From: Dolichospermum sp. DET69
GTDB taxonomy: Bacteria > Cyanobacteriota > Cyanobacteriia > Cyanobacteriales > Nostocaceae
Direction: 5' to 3'
DNA length: 64,000 nt
NCBI GenBank assembly: GCA_017355425.1
Contig: CP070233.1
Span: 5,179,501 to 5,243,500, forward strand
Shown: piece after piece, positions 1 to 7,390 of the stretch
How the letters are laid out: each line of letters opens with the position of its first letter
Position numbering within the stretch: position 1 is the first letter of the stretch
Translations under genes and position numbers: made by a program
Notes under the pieces: model-generated
The model's input: only the letters and a program-made list of their open reading frames with translations
Told to the model about the DNA's origin: nothing
Database searches by the model: none

Positions 1-100
1 CCTTGTAGGGAATGGGGATTTTAAAGCCTCTCTCCTTATAGGGGAGAGGTTTACAAGAGGGGTTAATTTATACCTTGAAAACTTTTAAAACATCCTCTAA
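1..100. repeat. Right end of a MITE copy (TNA-target family), cut by window edge
   Basis: The stretch contains a CTCTCC...GGGGAGAGG hairpin and ends in ACTTTTAAAACATCCTC. The same right half, including the hairpin, recurs at 22485-22576, and the terminus is related to that at 55540-55560. The base triplet after the terminus (98-100) is TAA, matching the 3-bp TTA or TAA duplications around the two complete copies. The left end lies outside the window. Confidence 0.7.
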
Positions 101-229
101 CGCACCCTCCAAATACTAGAATTTTAAAATAGGATCTTGAATGTTGCATATCTATATACATAATTACTATTTTTGGGGAAAATATGCCATAACAGAAACG
201 AAGATACTCCGATCATTGGGTGTTTATAG

Positions 230-697
230 ATGATGAAATATTCTCAGATTCAATTTAGCCAAAGCCTTGCGGATATTGATCTTTACCAAGTCCAAGAACT
301 GTTTAATCTGGCTGCTTTTTGGGCAAAAGGACGCAGTATTAAGGATTGGGGTATAGCTATTGCTAACAGTGAACCTGTTATTTCTATCTGGGATAGGGAA
401 TTATTAATTGGTTTTGCCAGAGCCACTTCTGATGGCATCTATCGCGCTACGATTTGGGATGTTGTCATTCATCCAGAATATCAAGGTAAGGGACTGGGCA
501 TCAAGTTGGTAGAAACGGTTTTAAGTCATCCCCGGATGCAAAAGGTAGAGCGTGTATACTTGATGACAACTCACCAACAGGAATTTTATGAAAAGATTGG
601 TTTTCAAGCAAATAACACGACGACAATGGTTTTAAACAATCAGTCTAATTTTGATGCTTTTATGACTGAGGAGATTTGTTTGCAACAGTCTCTATAG
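230..697 (+). CDS. GNAT-family N-acetyltransferase
   Basis: A 155-aa protein of normal single-domain GNAT length. The acetyl-CoA pyrophosphate-binding loop is clear at residues 79-96 (VIHPEYQGKGLGIKLVE, Q/RxxGxG/A type). A C-terminal EFYEKIGF motif is typical of the last beta-alpha unit. The substrate cannot be read from the sequence; small amine or arylamine acetylation is the family norm. ATG codons at 230 and 233 are both possible starts. The 3' end overlaps the convergent histidine kinase gene by 38 bp. A decayed MITE lies upstream, and no operon partner is seen. Confidence 0.8.
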   Translation: MMKYSQIQFSQSLADIDLYQVQELFNLAAFWAKGRSIKDWGIAIANSEPVISIWDRELLIGFARATSDGIYRATIWDVVIHPEYQGKGLGIKLVETVLSHPRMQKVERVYLMTTHQQEFYEKIGFQANNTTTMVLNNQSNFDAFMTEEICLQQSL

Positions 698-1571
698 GCA
701 TGGATATTTGCAGTCTAGTTAACTGTGGTGTATCTTCTTTGTTAGTGGGGAAAGACAAAATTTCTAACTTTCCTCCCATTAATTCTACTAAACTTTGATT
801 AATTGCCAGTTTCATTCCTGCTGACAAAACTATATTTTTCTGATTTGTTTGATGTTCCGATTTCATTAAATCTATAGATTCACTTATAATTACTGTCTCA
901 GTCGGTACGTCTAACCAAATATTTGCATAATTACCTGTTAATGATAAATTGCTAGAAAGATAAATATTGCCTTCTTCCATTTTATCAATTGTGGTATTTA
1001 TCAAATTTATTAATACTTGTTTGAGCCAATGGTAATCTGCTAAAATGTGAATTTCTGAATCTGACGGTGAAAGAACGAAAGGATAATTACGGTTGACTGC
1101 TAATAGATAGGTTAAGTTATAAATTTCTTCTAAAAATTCACTTAATTGTAAAGTCTGAATATCTAATTTATTTCTACCAGATTCGATTTTAGAAACATTC
1201 AGAATCTCATCAATTAGTTTTAATAATTTTAGTGATTTTTGGTGAGCTTGGCCGATAAATTCCCGCTCTTCTTCGGGATTTTCACATAAATCTGCCAAAA
1301 TCAATTGATGTAATCCTATGATACTACTTAATGGCGATCGCAATTCATGACTAATTCTAGCTAAAAACCCCGCTTGAAACTGACTCATTTCCCGCGCTTG
1401 ATGATATGCGAGTTGAGTTTGCTGCAATTCTTGTAAAAGTGGGTTTTCTTGCTGTTGTGGCGCATTTTGAATGGAAATGGATGGAGATTTAACGGACTGT
1501 AGGAATAATTTACAAATACCTATTCCTAATCCTACTCCTGTTCCTAAATATAGCCAGTTACTAAAGTTCAT
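660..1571 (-). CDS. Sensor histidine kinase-like protein with degenerate ATP-binding domain
   Basis: A 303-aa protein. Residues 5-25 form a single hydrophobic segment (probable membrane anchor), followed by a Gln-rich linker. The HisKA dimerisation/phosphoacceptor domain contains ISHELRSPLSSIIG, with phospho-acceptor His at residue 75. The HATPase region keeps an N-box-like stretch (QVLINLINTTIDKM) and a late G2-like region (LVELMGGKLEI). However, the D-x-G-x-G of the G1 box is not recognisable; the matching stretch reads WLDVPTETVII. It may be a phosphatase, an inactive partner or a strongly diverged kinase. The ATG overlaps the 3' end of the upstream TsaC-type gene by 11 bp, so the two are probably translationally coupled. 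No response regulator is adjacent. Confidence 0.75.
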   Translation of the reverse strand: MNFSNWLYLGTGVGLGIGICKLFLQSVKSPSISIQNAPQQQENPLLQELQQTQLAYHQAREMSQFQAGFLARISHELRSPLSSIIGLHQLILADLCENPEEEREFIGQAHQKSLKLLKLIDEILNVSKIESGRNKLDIQTLQLSEFLEEIYNLTYLLAVNRNYPFVLSPSDSEIHILADYHWLKQVLINLINTTIDKMEEGNIYLSSNLSLTGNYANIWLDVPTETVIISESIDLMKSEHQTNQKNIVLSAGMKLAINQSLVELMGGKLEILSFPTNKEDTPQLTRLQISMPIETVANKSPQS

Positions 1572-2145
1572 AATTATCTAATTTAATACTACCTTGTCTT
1601 AAAATCTGCCAGTTATTTTCTGTCCATTTAGCAACGGTGGAAGGTATTCCCAAACCCTGATATTCTATAGCTTCTAATGTTAAAACCTCTGGAAATTGAG
1701 CTTCTATTTCGGCTTTGGTTTCTAAAGCTGGTTGACCTGATAAATTAGCGCTAGTTGTAGCCATTGGACCTGTTTGCGCTAAAATAGTTTGGGCAATTGG
1801 ATTATTTGGGACTCTAATACCAATAGTGCTAGGATCATGGGGATTCATGACTTGGGGAATTTTATCACTAGCTGGTAATACTAAGGTTAATGCACCTGGC
1901 CAGTATTGATTCACAATTTTTTGCCAAATTTGATATTCTATCTCGCTACCTTGAACATAATCCCATAAATCTTCGGCTTTGGCTGCCATTAAAATCAAGG
2001 GTTTATCGAAACTGCGTTGTTTTGCCGCATAAATTAATTCTGCTTGTGTGGGTATAGTGGCTAATGCAGGGACGGTATCTGTGGGAAAACTGATGAGTTT
2101 TCCAGTTTTTGCAGCTTCTATAAGTCCTGATAATGAAAGGTTCAT
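1561..2145 (-). CDS. L-threonylcarbamoyladenylate synthase (Sua5/YciO/YrdC family)
   Basis: A 194-aa single YrdC-like domain. Family motifs visible are SFPTDTVPALA, KQRSFDKPL, YWPGALTLVLPA, IGIRVPNNP and GPMATTSANLSGQPA. The family makes threonylcarbamoyl-AMP from Thr, bicarbonate and ATP for tRNA t6A37 modification in the cytoplasm. The frame is open 28 codons further upstream, to an ATG at 2229. That extension falls in decayed cassette DNA (2165-2345) and has a non-conserved sequence, so the internal ATG at 2145 is preferred. The 3' end overlaps the histidine kinase start by 11 bp. Ordinary and complete. Confidence 0.88.
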   Translation of the reverse strand: MNLSLSGLIEAAKTGKLISFPTDTVPALATIPTQAELIYAAKQRSFDKPLILMAAKAEDLWDYVQGSEIEYQIWQKIVNQYWPGALTLVLPASDKIPQVMNPHDPSTIGIRVPNNPIAQTILAQTGPMATTSANLSGQPALETKAEIEAQFPEVLTLEAIEYQGLGIPSTVAKWTENNWQILRQGSIKLDNYEL

Positions 2146-2164
2146 AAGTAGGGTTTTTCTGTTG

Positions 2165-2345
2165 GTGTTTTGAACTGGGGATGATTTTTTTGATATTATT
2201 ATAATAGTAGAAATGGGGTTTAAAAACATGACTCAACTAACACCAAAACAACCAGCAAGCACGAGAGAAACACCCTCATGCTGTACATTGTATGTTTCGG
2301 TTGAATGAAATTGGAGCAGTTGGGAGAATATGATCGAGGGTTATT
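2165..2345 (+). pseudogene. Decayed tandem copy of the DUF5678-like/aspartyl-protease cassette
   Basis: Three blocks match the intact cassette just downstream. First, 2168-2200 resembles the end of the protease gene and its spacer (3055-3085; shared GGGATGATTTTTTTGATA). Second, 2217-2260 resembles the start of the first gene (ATGACTCAACTAACACCAAA versus ATGACACAACTAACACCAAA at 2393). Third, 2300-2343 resembles its last codons and the first six codons of the protease gene; it translates as FRLNEIGAVGRI, then stop, against FGINETGVTGRI. Most of the first gene is deleted and the remaining pieces are out of frame. This is the scar of a tandem duplication. Confidence 0.8.
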
Positions 2346-2392
2346 TTTGTTATTATTAATTTAATATAGTCATAAAATTGGAGTTTAAACCC

Positions 2393-2710
2393 ATGACACA
2401 ACTAACACCAAAAACAGCAAGAAGAAGAGGAAGGATTTTTCCTGAACTGACTTTATCACCGGAAGAATTAGCTAGACGTAAAGCAGAAGATGAACAATTT
2501 TATCAACGTTGTTGGGCAATTTTTGAAAAATTGCTTCCTGAGTTGATAAAAGATCATTATGGTTGGTATATTGCCATAGAACCCGATAGTGGTGATTATT
2601 TCGTTAATCAAAATAAGGAAGTTGCTAGTAAGAAAGCAAGGGAGAAACATCCTAATCTGATACATTTTTTATTTGGCATCAATGAAACTGGAGTAACTGG
2701 GAGAATATGA
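2393..2710 (+). CDS. DUF5678-like small protein
   Basis: A 105-aa soluble protein of unknown function. The middle reads HYGWYIAIEPDSGDYFVNQN and the end reads LIHFLFGINETGVTGRI. Both resemble the DUF5678 pattern (GxY-hhh-G-deviation, then KARxxxPN and FLFRINE) as I remember it. The start is the ATG at 2393, preceded by GGAG at 2380-2383; the TTG at 2378 overlaps that ribosome site and is unlikely. Its stop overlaps the next ATG (ATGA), so it is coupled to the retropepsin-like gene. A broken duplicate lies immediately upstream. Confidence 0.65.
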   Translation: MTQLTPKTARRRGRIFPELTLSPEELARRKAEDEQFYQRCWAIFEKLLPELIKDHYGWYIAIEPDSGDYFVNQNKEVASKKAREKHPNLIHFLFGINETGVTGRI

Positions 2711-3069
2711 TCGAGGGTTATTTTGGTGATGGGGGGCGGTTATTTTTTGAGGTTGAATTAATTACTACTGATGGCTTAAATCTGCCTGTGGATACTTTGT
2801 TTGATACTGGTTTCACAGGCTTTATGGCTATTAATAAACAAGATTTACAAGGTCTAAATTGGCCATTTATATCTAAGGAAAAGTTAAGAACTGCACAGGG
2901 AGAGTCGAGATTTGATCTTTATTCTGGTAAGGTGATTTTGGATAATCAAGAGTATAAAATTCCTGTTTATGCTGGAGATGAATTAACGGAAATTTTATTG
3001 GGTTCAGCGTGGTTGGAGTTTTTGCCTTTGGTGGTGAATTTTCAACAGAGTATTTTGACTTTGGGATGA
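2707..3069 (+). CDS. Retropepsin-like aspartyl protease (clan AA) family protein
   Basis: A 120-aa protein. The N-terminal half carries VDTLFDTGFTGFMAI, the D-T-G flap-forming active-site pattern of single-lobe retropepsin-like proteases. The second half has the conserved ILLGSAWLEFL hydrophobic-Gly motif. Such proteins act as homodimers, and no substrate is predictable. It is translationally coupled (ATGA) to the DUF5678-like gene. The pair forms a compact, duplicating cassette resembling toxin-antitoxin modules in size and layout; that functional parallel is inference only. Confidence 0.7.
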   Translation: MIEGYFGDGGRLFFEVELITTDGLNLPVDTLFDTGFTGFMAINKQDLQGLNWPFISKEKLRTAQGESRFDLYSGKVILDNQEYKIPVYAGDELTEILLGSAWLEFLPLVVNFQQSILTLG

Positions 3070-3133
3070 TTTTTTTGATAAAATTAAAATTAGTTGATAG
3101 TTAACCGTTAATCTTGCCAGTAGAGGTAATTTT

Positions 3134-3400
3134 ATGCAATTGGAAATTCAGCTTGATGATGACTGTGTTCAAAAACTTGCGTATATTCAGGAACAGACTA
3201 ATCAAGATTTTAGTGAAGCTATTAAACAAGCTATTGAAAAATACTATAACCAAGTTCAAACTAATAATAAACCGCCTTTAGCAATATTTAAAGAACTTGG
3301 TTTAGTCGGATGTTTTAATGGTGATTCTGATCTGTCTGTTACTTATAAAACAAAAATGGCTGACTATCTTCAGGATAAACAAAAAGAAGAGCGATTATGA
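3134..3400 (+). CDS. Ribbon-helix-helix-like antitoxin (VapB-type)
   Basis: An 88-aa protein. Residues 1-40 (MQLEIQLDDDCVQKL...FSEAIKQAIEKYY) have the beta-strand plus two amphipathic helices of RHH DNA-binding antitoxins. The C-terminal half is expected to bind the toxin. GAGG lies 7 bases before the ATG. The stop overlaps the start of the PIN toxin gene by 4 bp, the usual antitoxin-first arrangement. It should repress its own promoter in complex with the toxin. Confidence 0.72.
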   Translation: MQLEIQLDDDCVQKLAYIQEQTNQDFSEAIKQAIEKYYNQVQTNNKPPLAIFKELGLVGCFNGDSDLSVTYKTKMADYLQDKQKEERL

Positions 3401-3819
3401 TTATTGTTGATACTGGTGCTTTATTAGCGTTGTTTAACCAAAGAGATACTTATCATTTTCAAGCACAAATTGCATTTAATAATATTTCAGAACCACTAAT
3501 TTCAACTTATCCAGTAGTTACTGAAACTTGTTATATGTTAACACAATTTGCTAGTGATACAGCCTCATTCAATTTTTTAAAAAGTTTTTGTTTAGGTGCT
3601 TTTGAGATTTTTTATCTTGAAAAGTATCATGTTGAAAGGATAATTGAATTAATGGAAAATTACGCAAATTTACCAATGGATTTAGCAGATGCTTCGCTGG
3701 TTGTACTTGCTGAACATCTGCAAAATGGGCGGATTTTTACAAAAGAAGGGAACAGGGAACAGGGAACAGGGAACAGGGAACAGGGAACAGATAAGAAACA
3801 CTCATTTGCACCAGTTTAA
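3397..3819 (+). CDS. PIN-domain toxin (VapC-type) with repeat-derived C-terminus
   Basis: A PIN ribonuclease domain. Acidic residues D5 (MIIVDTGAL), E43 (VVTETCY), D95 and D98 (MDLADASL) fit the Mg-binding tetrad. It would cleave RNA (tRNA or mRNA) and is neutralised by the preceding RHH protein. After GRIFTKE (about residue 117) the frame runs into six GGGAACA heptamers, translated as NREQGTGNREQGT, and ends at residue 140. PIN domains of this subgroup normally finish with RIFTxDxxDF and a last strand, so the original tail has probably been replaced. Activity is therefore uncertain. Confidence 0.75.
   Translation: MIIVDTGALLALFNQRDTYHFQAQIAFNNISEPLISTYPVVTETCYMLTQFASDTASFNFLKSFCLGAFEIFYLEKYHVERIIELMENYANLPMDLADASLVVLAEHLQNGRIFTKEGNREQGTGNREQGTDKKHSFAPV
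3748..3791 (+). repeat. Heptameric short tandem repeat (GGGAACA)n inside vapC 3' end
   Basis: About six direct copies of the heptamer GGGAACA. A short inverse copy (GTTCCCTGTTCCC) lies at 3932-3944. The same heptamer array recurs at 31618-31660. STRR heptamers of this type are well known from heterocystous cyanobacteria. Confidence 0.9.
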
Positions 3820-3888
3820 AGCTCAGTCAAAAAAAAGATGTTTTTACAAGATGCGTAGCACGAAAAAAAACAGTGTCATTATCTCAAT

Positions 3889-3913
3889 CTCATGTTTTTA
3901 AACATGAGTTTTT
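3889..3913 (+). terminator. Intrinsic terminator-like hairpin after the toxin gene
   Basis: The arms CTCATGTTT (3889-3897) and AAACATGAG (3900-3908) pair perfectly over 9 bp around a 2-base loop and are followed by TTTTT. The stem is AT-rich, so its strength is uncertain. Confidence 0.55.
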
Positions 3914-4053
3914 CCTGTTAGAAAGTTGCCCGTTCCCTGTTCCCTCTGAATGTTGATAGAAGAGATTTTAATACTTACCGATGGAATAAAACTAATTCAT
4001 TTGAAAATTTGTTTTTTTGACAAGCATAAAAGATGCAAAGAAGAGGGTTATTT

Positions 4054-5523
4054 TTAATTAATTGGTAAATCTCGTAGGTAGTAAAATTTATCTGTTTTCC
4101 CATCGTTTGCTTTTTCTCTTCCTAAGTAACCTGTTAATGGTGATGATAGTTCTATTAAAATTTCGTGCATTTCTCCTGGTTTTAATGGTTGTGGTGGGTT
4201 TGAACCGAAATATGCACCATCTAAAGTATCAACTCCAGCAGATTCTATTCCTGAGTTTTGTAGATAGTTTTTGACAAGTTGGATAATGTGCGATCGCAAT
4301 TTAATCTCTTTTTCTATTTTATCTATATATTCATTAATTTTATCATCAATTTGCCCCGGTTCTAAGTATTTCTGTAATTCAATTAAGTTTATTGCACCTG
4401 GATATTTTGCTTTGAGTTCTACTAATTTTTGTAATGTCATAGCTTTGATAATACTGACTTTCCATTGTTGTGATGATTTTTGAGTATCTGAGGTAGCGTT
4501 ACCTGGTCCTATTACCAATTTGGCCGAGTTGATAAATTGTTCTCTACCTAAGTGCATTCCACCAAGTTTAATTAATTCCTCAACTGTACGGCTAGGAATA
4601 CTTTTACCTGCTTTACATTCACAAACTAAAGCATAAGGTTGTGAACAATATAAGTCTAAACCTCCTGCACCTCCTTTATAAGCAGTTTCAACTTTAAATC
4701 CTAAAAAATCAAGGCTATCCCGTGCGATATTTTCAAAGTCTGTACCCGCTTGATAGTTGCTTTTTTTCTCTTCTAGTTCTATGCTTCTATCTCCTAATGT
4801 TGTAATTGTTTTTATCCAATCCAGACTTTGATCTAATTTTGTAATAGGTGGAACACTATACCAGCCTAGAAATTGCTTAATGTCGTGATTAAGTTTTTCA
4901 ATATCTGGATTGGTTGCTGAAATATTTTGACATTGAAACTGTAAGGTTTCTATATTTTGGTATGGAGAAATATTTCCAGACAAAATTAAGCTTTTTCGGT
5001 TGCTAAAACTAGAATCAGAAACCACAGAAATATCATTTTCACTTGCATGATTTACTATATCTTCAGATTTAGTCCAATAAAATGAACCTGTATCAGTTGG
5101 TATATTAACTATGCAATGTTTGGAAAGATAGTAAACTCGCAATATCAATAATTTGAGAAATTTCTGCTGTTCAAATATCTTTTCTAAAGCAGTCAAATTC
5201 CAAATTGTTGATTGTGCAATTTTCGGTAAAAGATCCTTTTGCTCAGGATTAATACGCCATTGATATTCACAACGCGCCCAAAATTTAAGATGAATAGGAT
5301 ATGTTGAATATTTAGCTAAGGCATTTTTAGCTTTTGCTAAATATTCAGGTTGATAGTATTCCTCTAAGCTGAGATTATCTGGAAGTTTTTGAGATGGATA
5401 TAACCAAAATGATTTACCTTCATTTTGAAACTGCTTAAAAGGTACTACAATCAATTTCCCCAAAGCCAGCATTTCTATATCAAAAGCTGGTAATTGAATT
5501 CCATTCATTATTTGAATATTCAT
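4054..5523 (-). CDS. DUF1802-like domain fused to PD-(D/E)XK nuclease
   Basis: A 489-aa protein. The N-terminal ~160 residues resemble DUF1802: GKLIVVPFKQF, then FWLYPSQ, then HLKFWARCEYQW, then LLILRVYYLSKH and a final W. Residues ~255-325 form a restriction-endonuclease-like core: E264 in GTDFENIARD, D290 in GGAGGLDLY and E302/K304 in VCECKAGK. That is a complete E...D...ExK nuclease signature. The C-terminal part (~365-489) is charged and helical with no domain recognised. The start is the ATG at 5523, one base past the ATPase stop; a GTG at 5538 would overlap the ATPase by 14 bp. It is the last gene of a three-gene operon and is probably the effector nuclease. Confidence 0.72.
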   Translation of the reverse strand: MNIQIMNGIQLPAFDIEMLALGKLIVVPFKQFQNEGKSFWLYPSQKLPDNLSLEEYYQPEYLAKAKNALAKYSTYPIHLKFWARCEYQWRINPEQKDLLPKIAQSTIWNLTALEKIFEQQKFLKLLILRVYYLSKHCIVNIPTDTGSFYWTKSEDIVNHASENDISVVSDSSFSNRKSLILSGNISPYQNIETLQFQCQNISATNPDIEKLNHDIKQFLGWYSVPPITKLDQSLDWIKTITTLGDRSIELEEKKSNYQAGTDFENIARDSLDFLGFKVETAYKGGAGGLDLYCSQPYALVCECKAGKSIPSRTVEELIKLGGMHLGREQFINSAKLVIGPGNATSDTQKSSQQWKVSIIKAMTLQKLVELKAKYPGAINLIELQKYLEPGQIDDKINEYIDKIEKEIKLRSHIIQLVKNYLQNSGIESAGVDTLDGAYFGSNPPQPLKPGEMHEILIELSSPLTGYLGREKANDGKTDKFYYLRDLPIN

Positions 5524-5524
5524 A

Positions 5525-7366
5525 TCACACCGGCGCACTCAAAATTTCACAAATTAATAGATTATCAGCAGCAAGACTTAAATCTTTCACAAATTGAGTT
5601 ACCTCTTCTTTGGTAAATCCATAGTCTTCAGCTTGTTCATAAATTTTTTGAATCGCTACTAGAGGTTTAATATCATTTTTTTTCAAAACGACTACTTCAC
5701 CACCTTGCTGTTTTTCCAGTTTTTCTTTAAGCTCATATCCAGTTTTCCAATTGCGAGGAACATCAGTAGAACGTACTAAACAACCACGAGTAATTCCATA
5801 TTTATGATAATCTAATAATCTCCTAATTACTGCATTAAATGTATTTCCATTTGTTGTTTCACATATTCTTACACCAATTTTTACCTCGCATATATTTAAG
5901 CAGTCATAACCAGAGATAATAAAATGTAAATCATGTGTTGCATCAGCAATTTTTTTAACTTCTTGAATTACTACATCTGCTGTACCACCATTAGGAATCA
6001 TAGTCATAGCACAGAGAATTATTGCTGCTAACTGATCATCCTCTTTCATTGGTACACGAATTTGTTTAAGTAACTCTTGATAGGTTTCTAAAAATTGTTT
6101 ATTTTTATCTAGTGGTAATGGGGGATCTACTGGTTCGTTACCTTTTGTTCCCAGTGGTTGAATAATTACCTTTTCAAACTCGTCAGCGCACCAGATCATC
6201 AAAGAACGCGCACCAGCAGATTCACTAGCAATATGTCTAATTTTGCTTTCCTCAAAAGGATATAAATGAGGATAATCTTGAGAATTGAGGCTATTATTTT
6301 TATAAAACCAATCTAGTCTGAGCTTAACCAATTCTATAGTTTCTTCAGTAGTAGGTGGTTTGGCTCTAACTGCTCTTTGACCAACTCGATCTGGAATACC
6401 ACTTCCCATTTGCTCAATTTCTCGCCATGTGTCACTAATAACGCAGCAAATCAGAATTACATTACTACATTGAAAGTAGATTTGATCGATACATTTAGCA
6501 ATTGTTTGAGCAGGACTATCTCCAGAATCATTATCAGTACCAGCACTATCAAGTTGATCAAAACAAATTACCACTGGTAATGATGCTACTTCAGCTAATT
6601 TGCAAATTTGCTGTATCATCCAGATAGATTTATCTTCTTGTATATCAAGTGAAAATTCTGGTAATCCTATTGTTTTAAGCTCTGAATTATCCTCTCCTTT
6701 AATCCAAGCTAAAGAAATTTGAGCAATTTTTACATTTTTCAAAAGTAGAAATAATAGTGCTTTTAAAAAGTTGAAATCAATTCCAGTTTGATTTTCTAAA
6801 ATTGCTTCAACTAATTCATCAAAAAAGCTTAATAGAGTGGTTTTAGTTTGACTTGCTACAATATATTTTCGTAATTCATCAGGTGAATTACATTTTTCAA
6901 TATATGAGCGATATTTATCCTCAAACTCTGTTCCTTTTAAAGTATTAATTGCTGCTGCTGCTAATTTTTGCCATTGAGTGATTCCTTTACTATTTTGATA
7001 TGTAAAACTATCAGCTAAGTATAAACGTACATGAGAGTTAATTCGTTTGGGATTAGCACAAGGACCAATATAGGCAAAAATAGAATCTCCTTCTTGTGTT
7101 ATTTTTTTCCATACCCTATGTATAATATGACTTTTGCCAGTACCTCGATCACCTTTAATTGTAATTCCAATTTTACTAGAATACTTTTTACGTACCTCAG
7201 AAATTGCATCAAATATTCTTTCGTCAATATGTTGATTCAGTCCAGATAAATCAGTAATAACATCACCCCAAACTTCATTAGCTGTTATTACTGATTTCAG
7301 TCGAAAAGGATTTGCAGATTCTTTACGTGCCTTATCAAGTAAGGCATATTTATCTGTATTTGACAT
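5525..7366 (-). CDS. Large AAA/P-loop ATPase, likely defence-system motor
   Basis: A 613-aa protein. Walker A is GDRGTGKS (residues ~72-79). Walker B is VVICFDQLD (~265-273), followed by a disordered stretch with SGDSPAQTIAKCID. The long spacing between the two, the ITIKGDRGTGKSHIIHRVW context and a C-terminal half ending in HTH-like helices recall ORC/STAND-like or BREX-type motor ATPases; no exact family was recognised. The ATG at 7366 is preceded by AGGAAA at the right distance and is preferred over the upstream TTG (7390). It sits 24 bp after the small first gene and 1 bp before the nuclease gene, so one operon is very likely. Confidence 0.72.
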   Translation of the reverse strand: MSNTDKYALLDKARKESANPFRLKSVITANEVWGDVITDLSGLNQHIDERIFDAISEVRKKYSSKIGITIKGDRGTGKSHIIHRVWKKITQEGDSIFAYIGPCANPKRINSHVRLYLADSFTYQNSKGITQWQKLAAAAINTLKGTEFEDKYRSYIEKCNSPDELRKYIVASQTKTTLLSFFDELVEAILENQTGIDFNFLKALLFLLLKNVKIAQISLAWIKGEDNSELKTIGLPEFSLDIQEDKSIWMIQQICKLAEVASLPVVICFDQLDSAGTDNDSGDSPAQTIAKCIDQIYFQCSNVILICCVISDTWREIEQMGSGIPDRVGQRAVRAKPPTTEETIELVKLRLDWFYKNNSLNSQDYPHLYPFEESKIRHIASESAGARSLMIWCADEFEKVIIQPLGTKGNEPVDPPLPLDKNKQFLETYQELLKQIRVPMKEDDQLAAIILCAMTMIPNGGTADVVIQEVKKIADATHDLHFIISGYDCLNICEVKIGVRICETTNGNTFNAVIRRLLDYHKYGITRGCLVRSTDVPRNWKTGYELKEKLEKQQGGEVVVLKKNDIKPLVAIQKIYEQAEDYGFTKEEVTQFVKDLSLAADNLLICEILSAPV

Positions 7367-7390
7367 TTTAATTATTTTCCTATTTGACAA

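Noticed and set aside
2146-2229. Upstream 28-codon extension of the TsaC-type gene to an ATG at 2229
   Set aside because: The extension lies in the decayed cassette copy (2165-2230) and does not resemble the family's N-terminus; the internal ATG at 2145 fits the usual domain start.
3748-3791. Heptamer arrays considered as CRISPR-like repeats
   Set aside because: There are no spacers; units are contiguous 7-mers, the known cyanobacterial STRR type. The arrays at 31618 and 35613 were rejected for the same reason.
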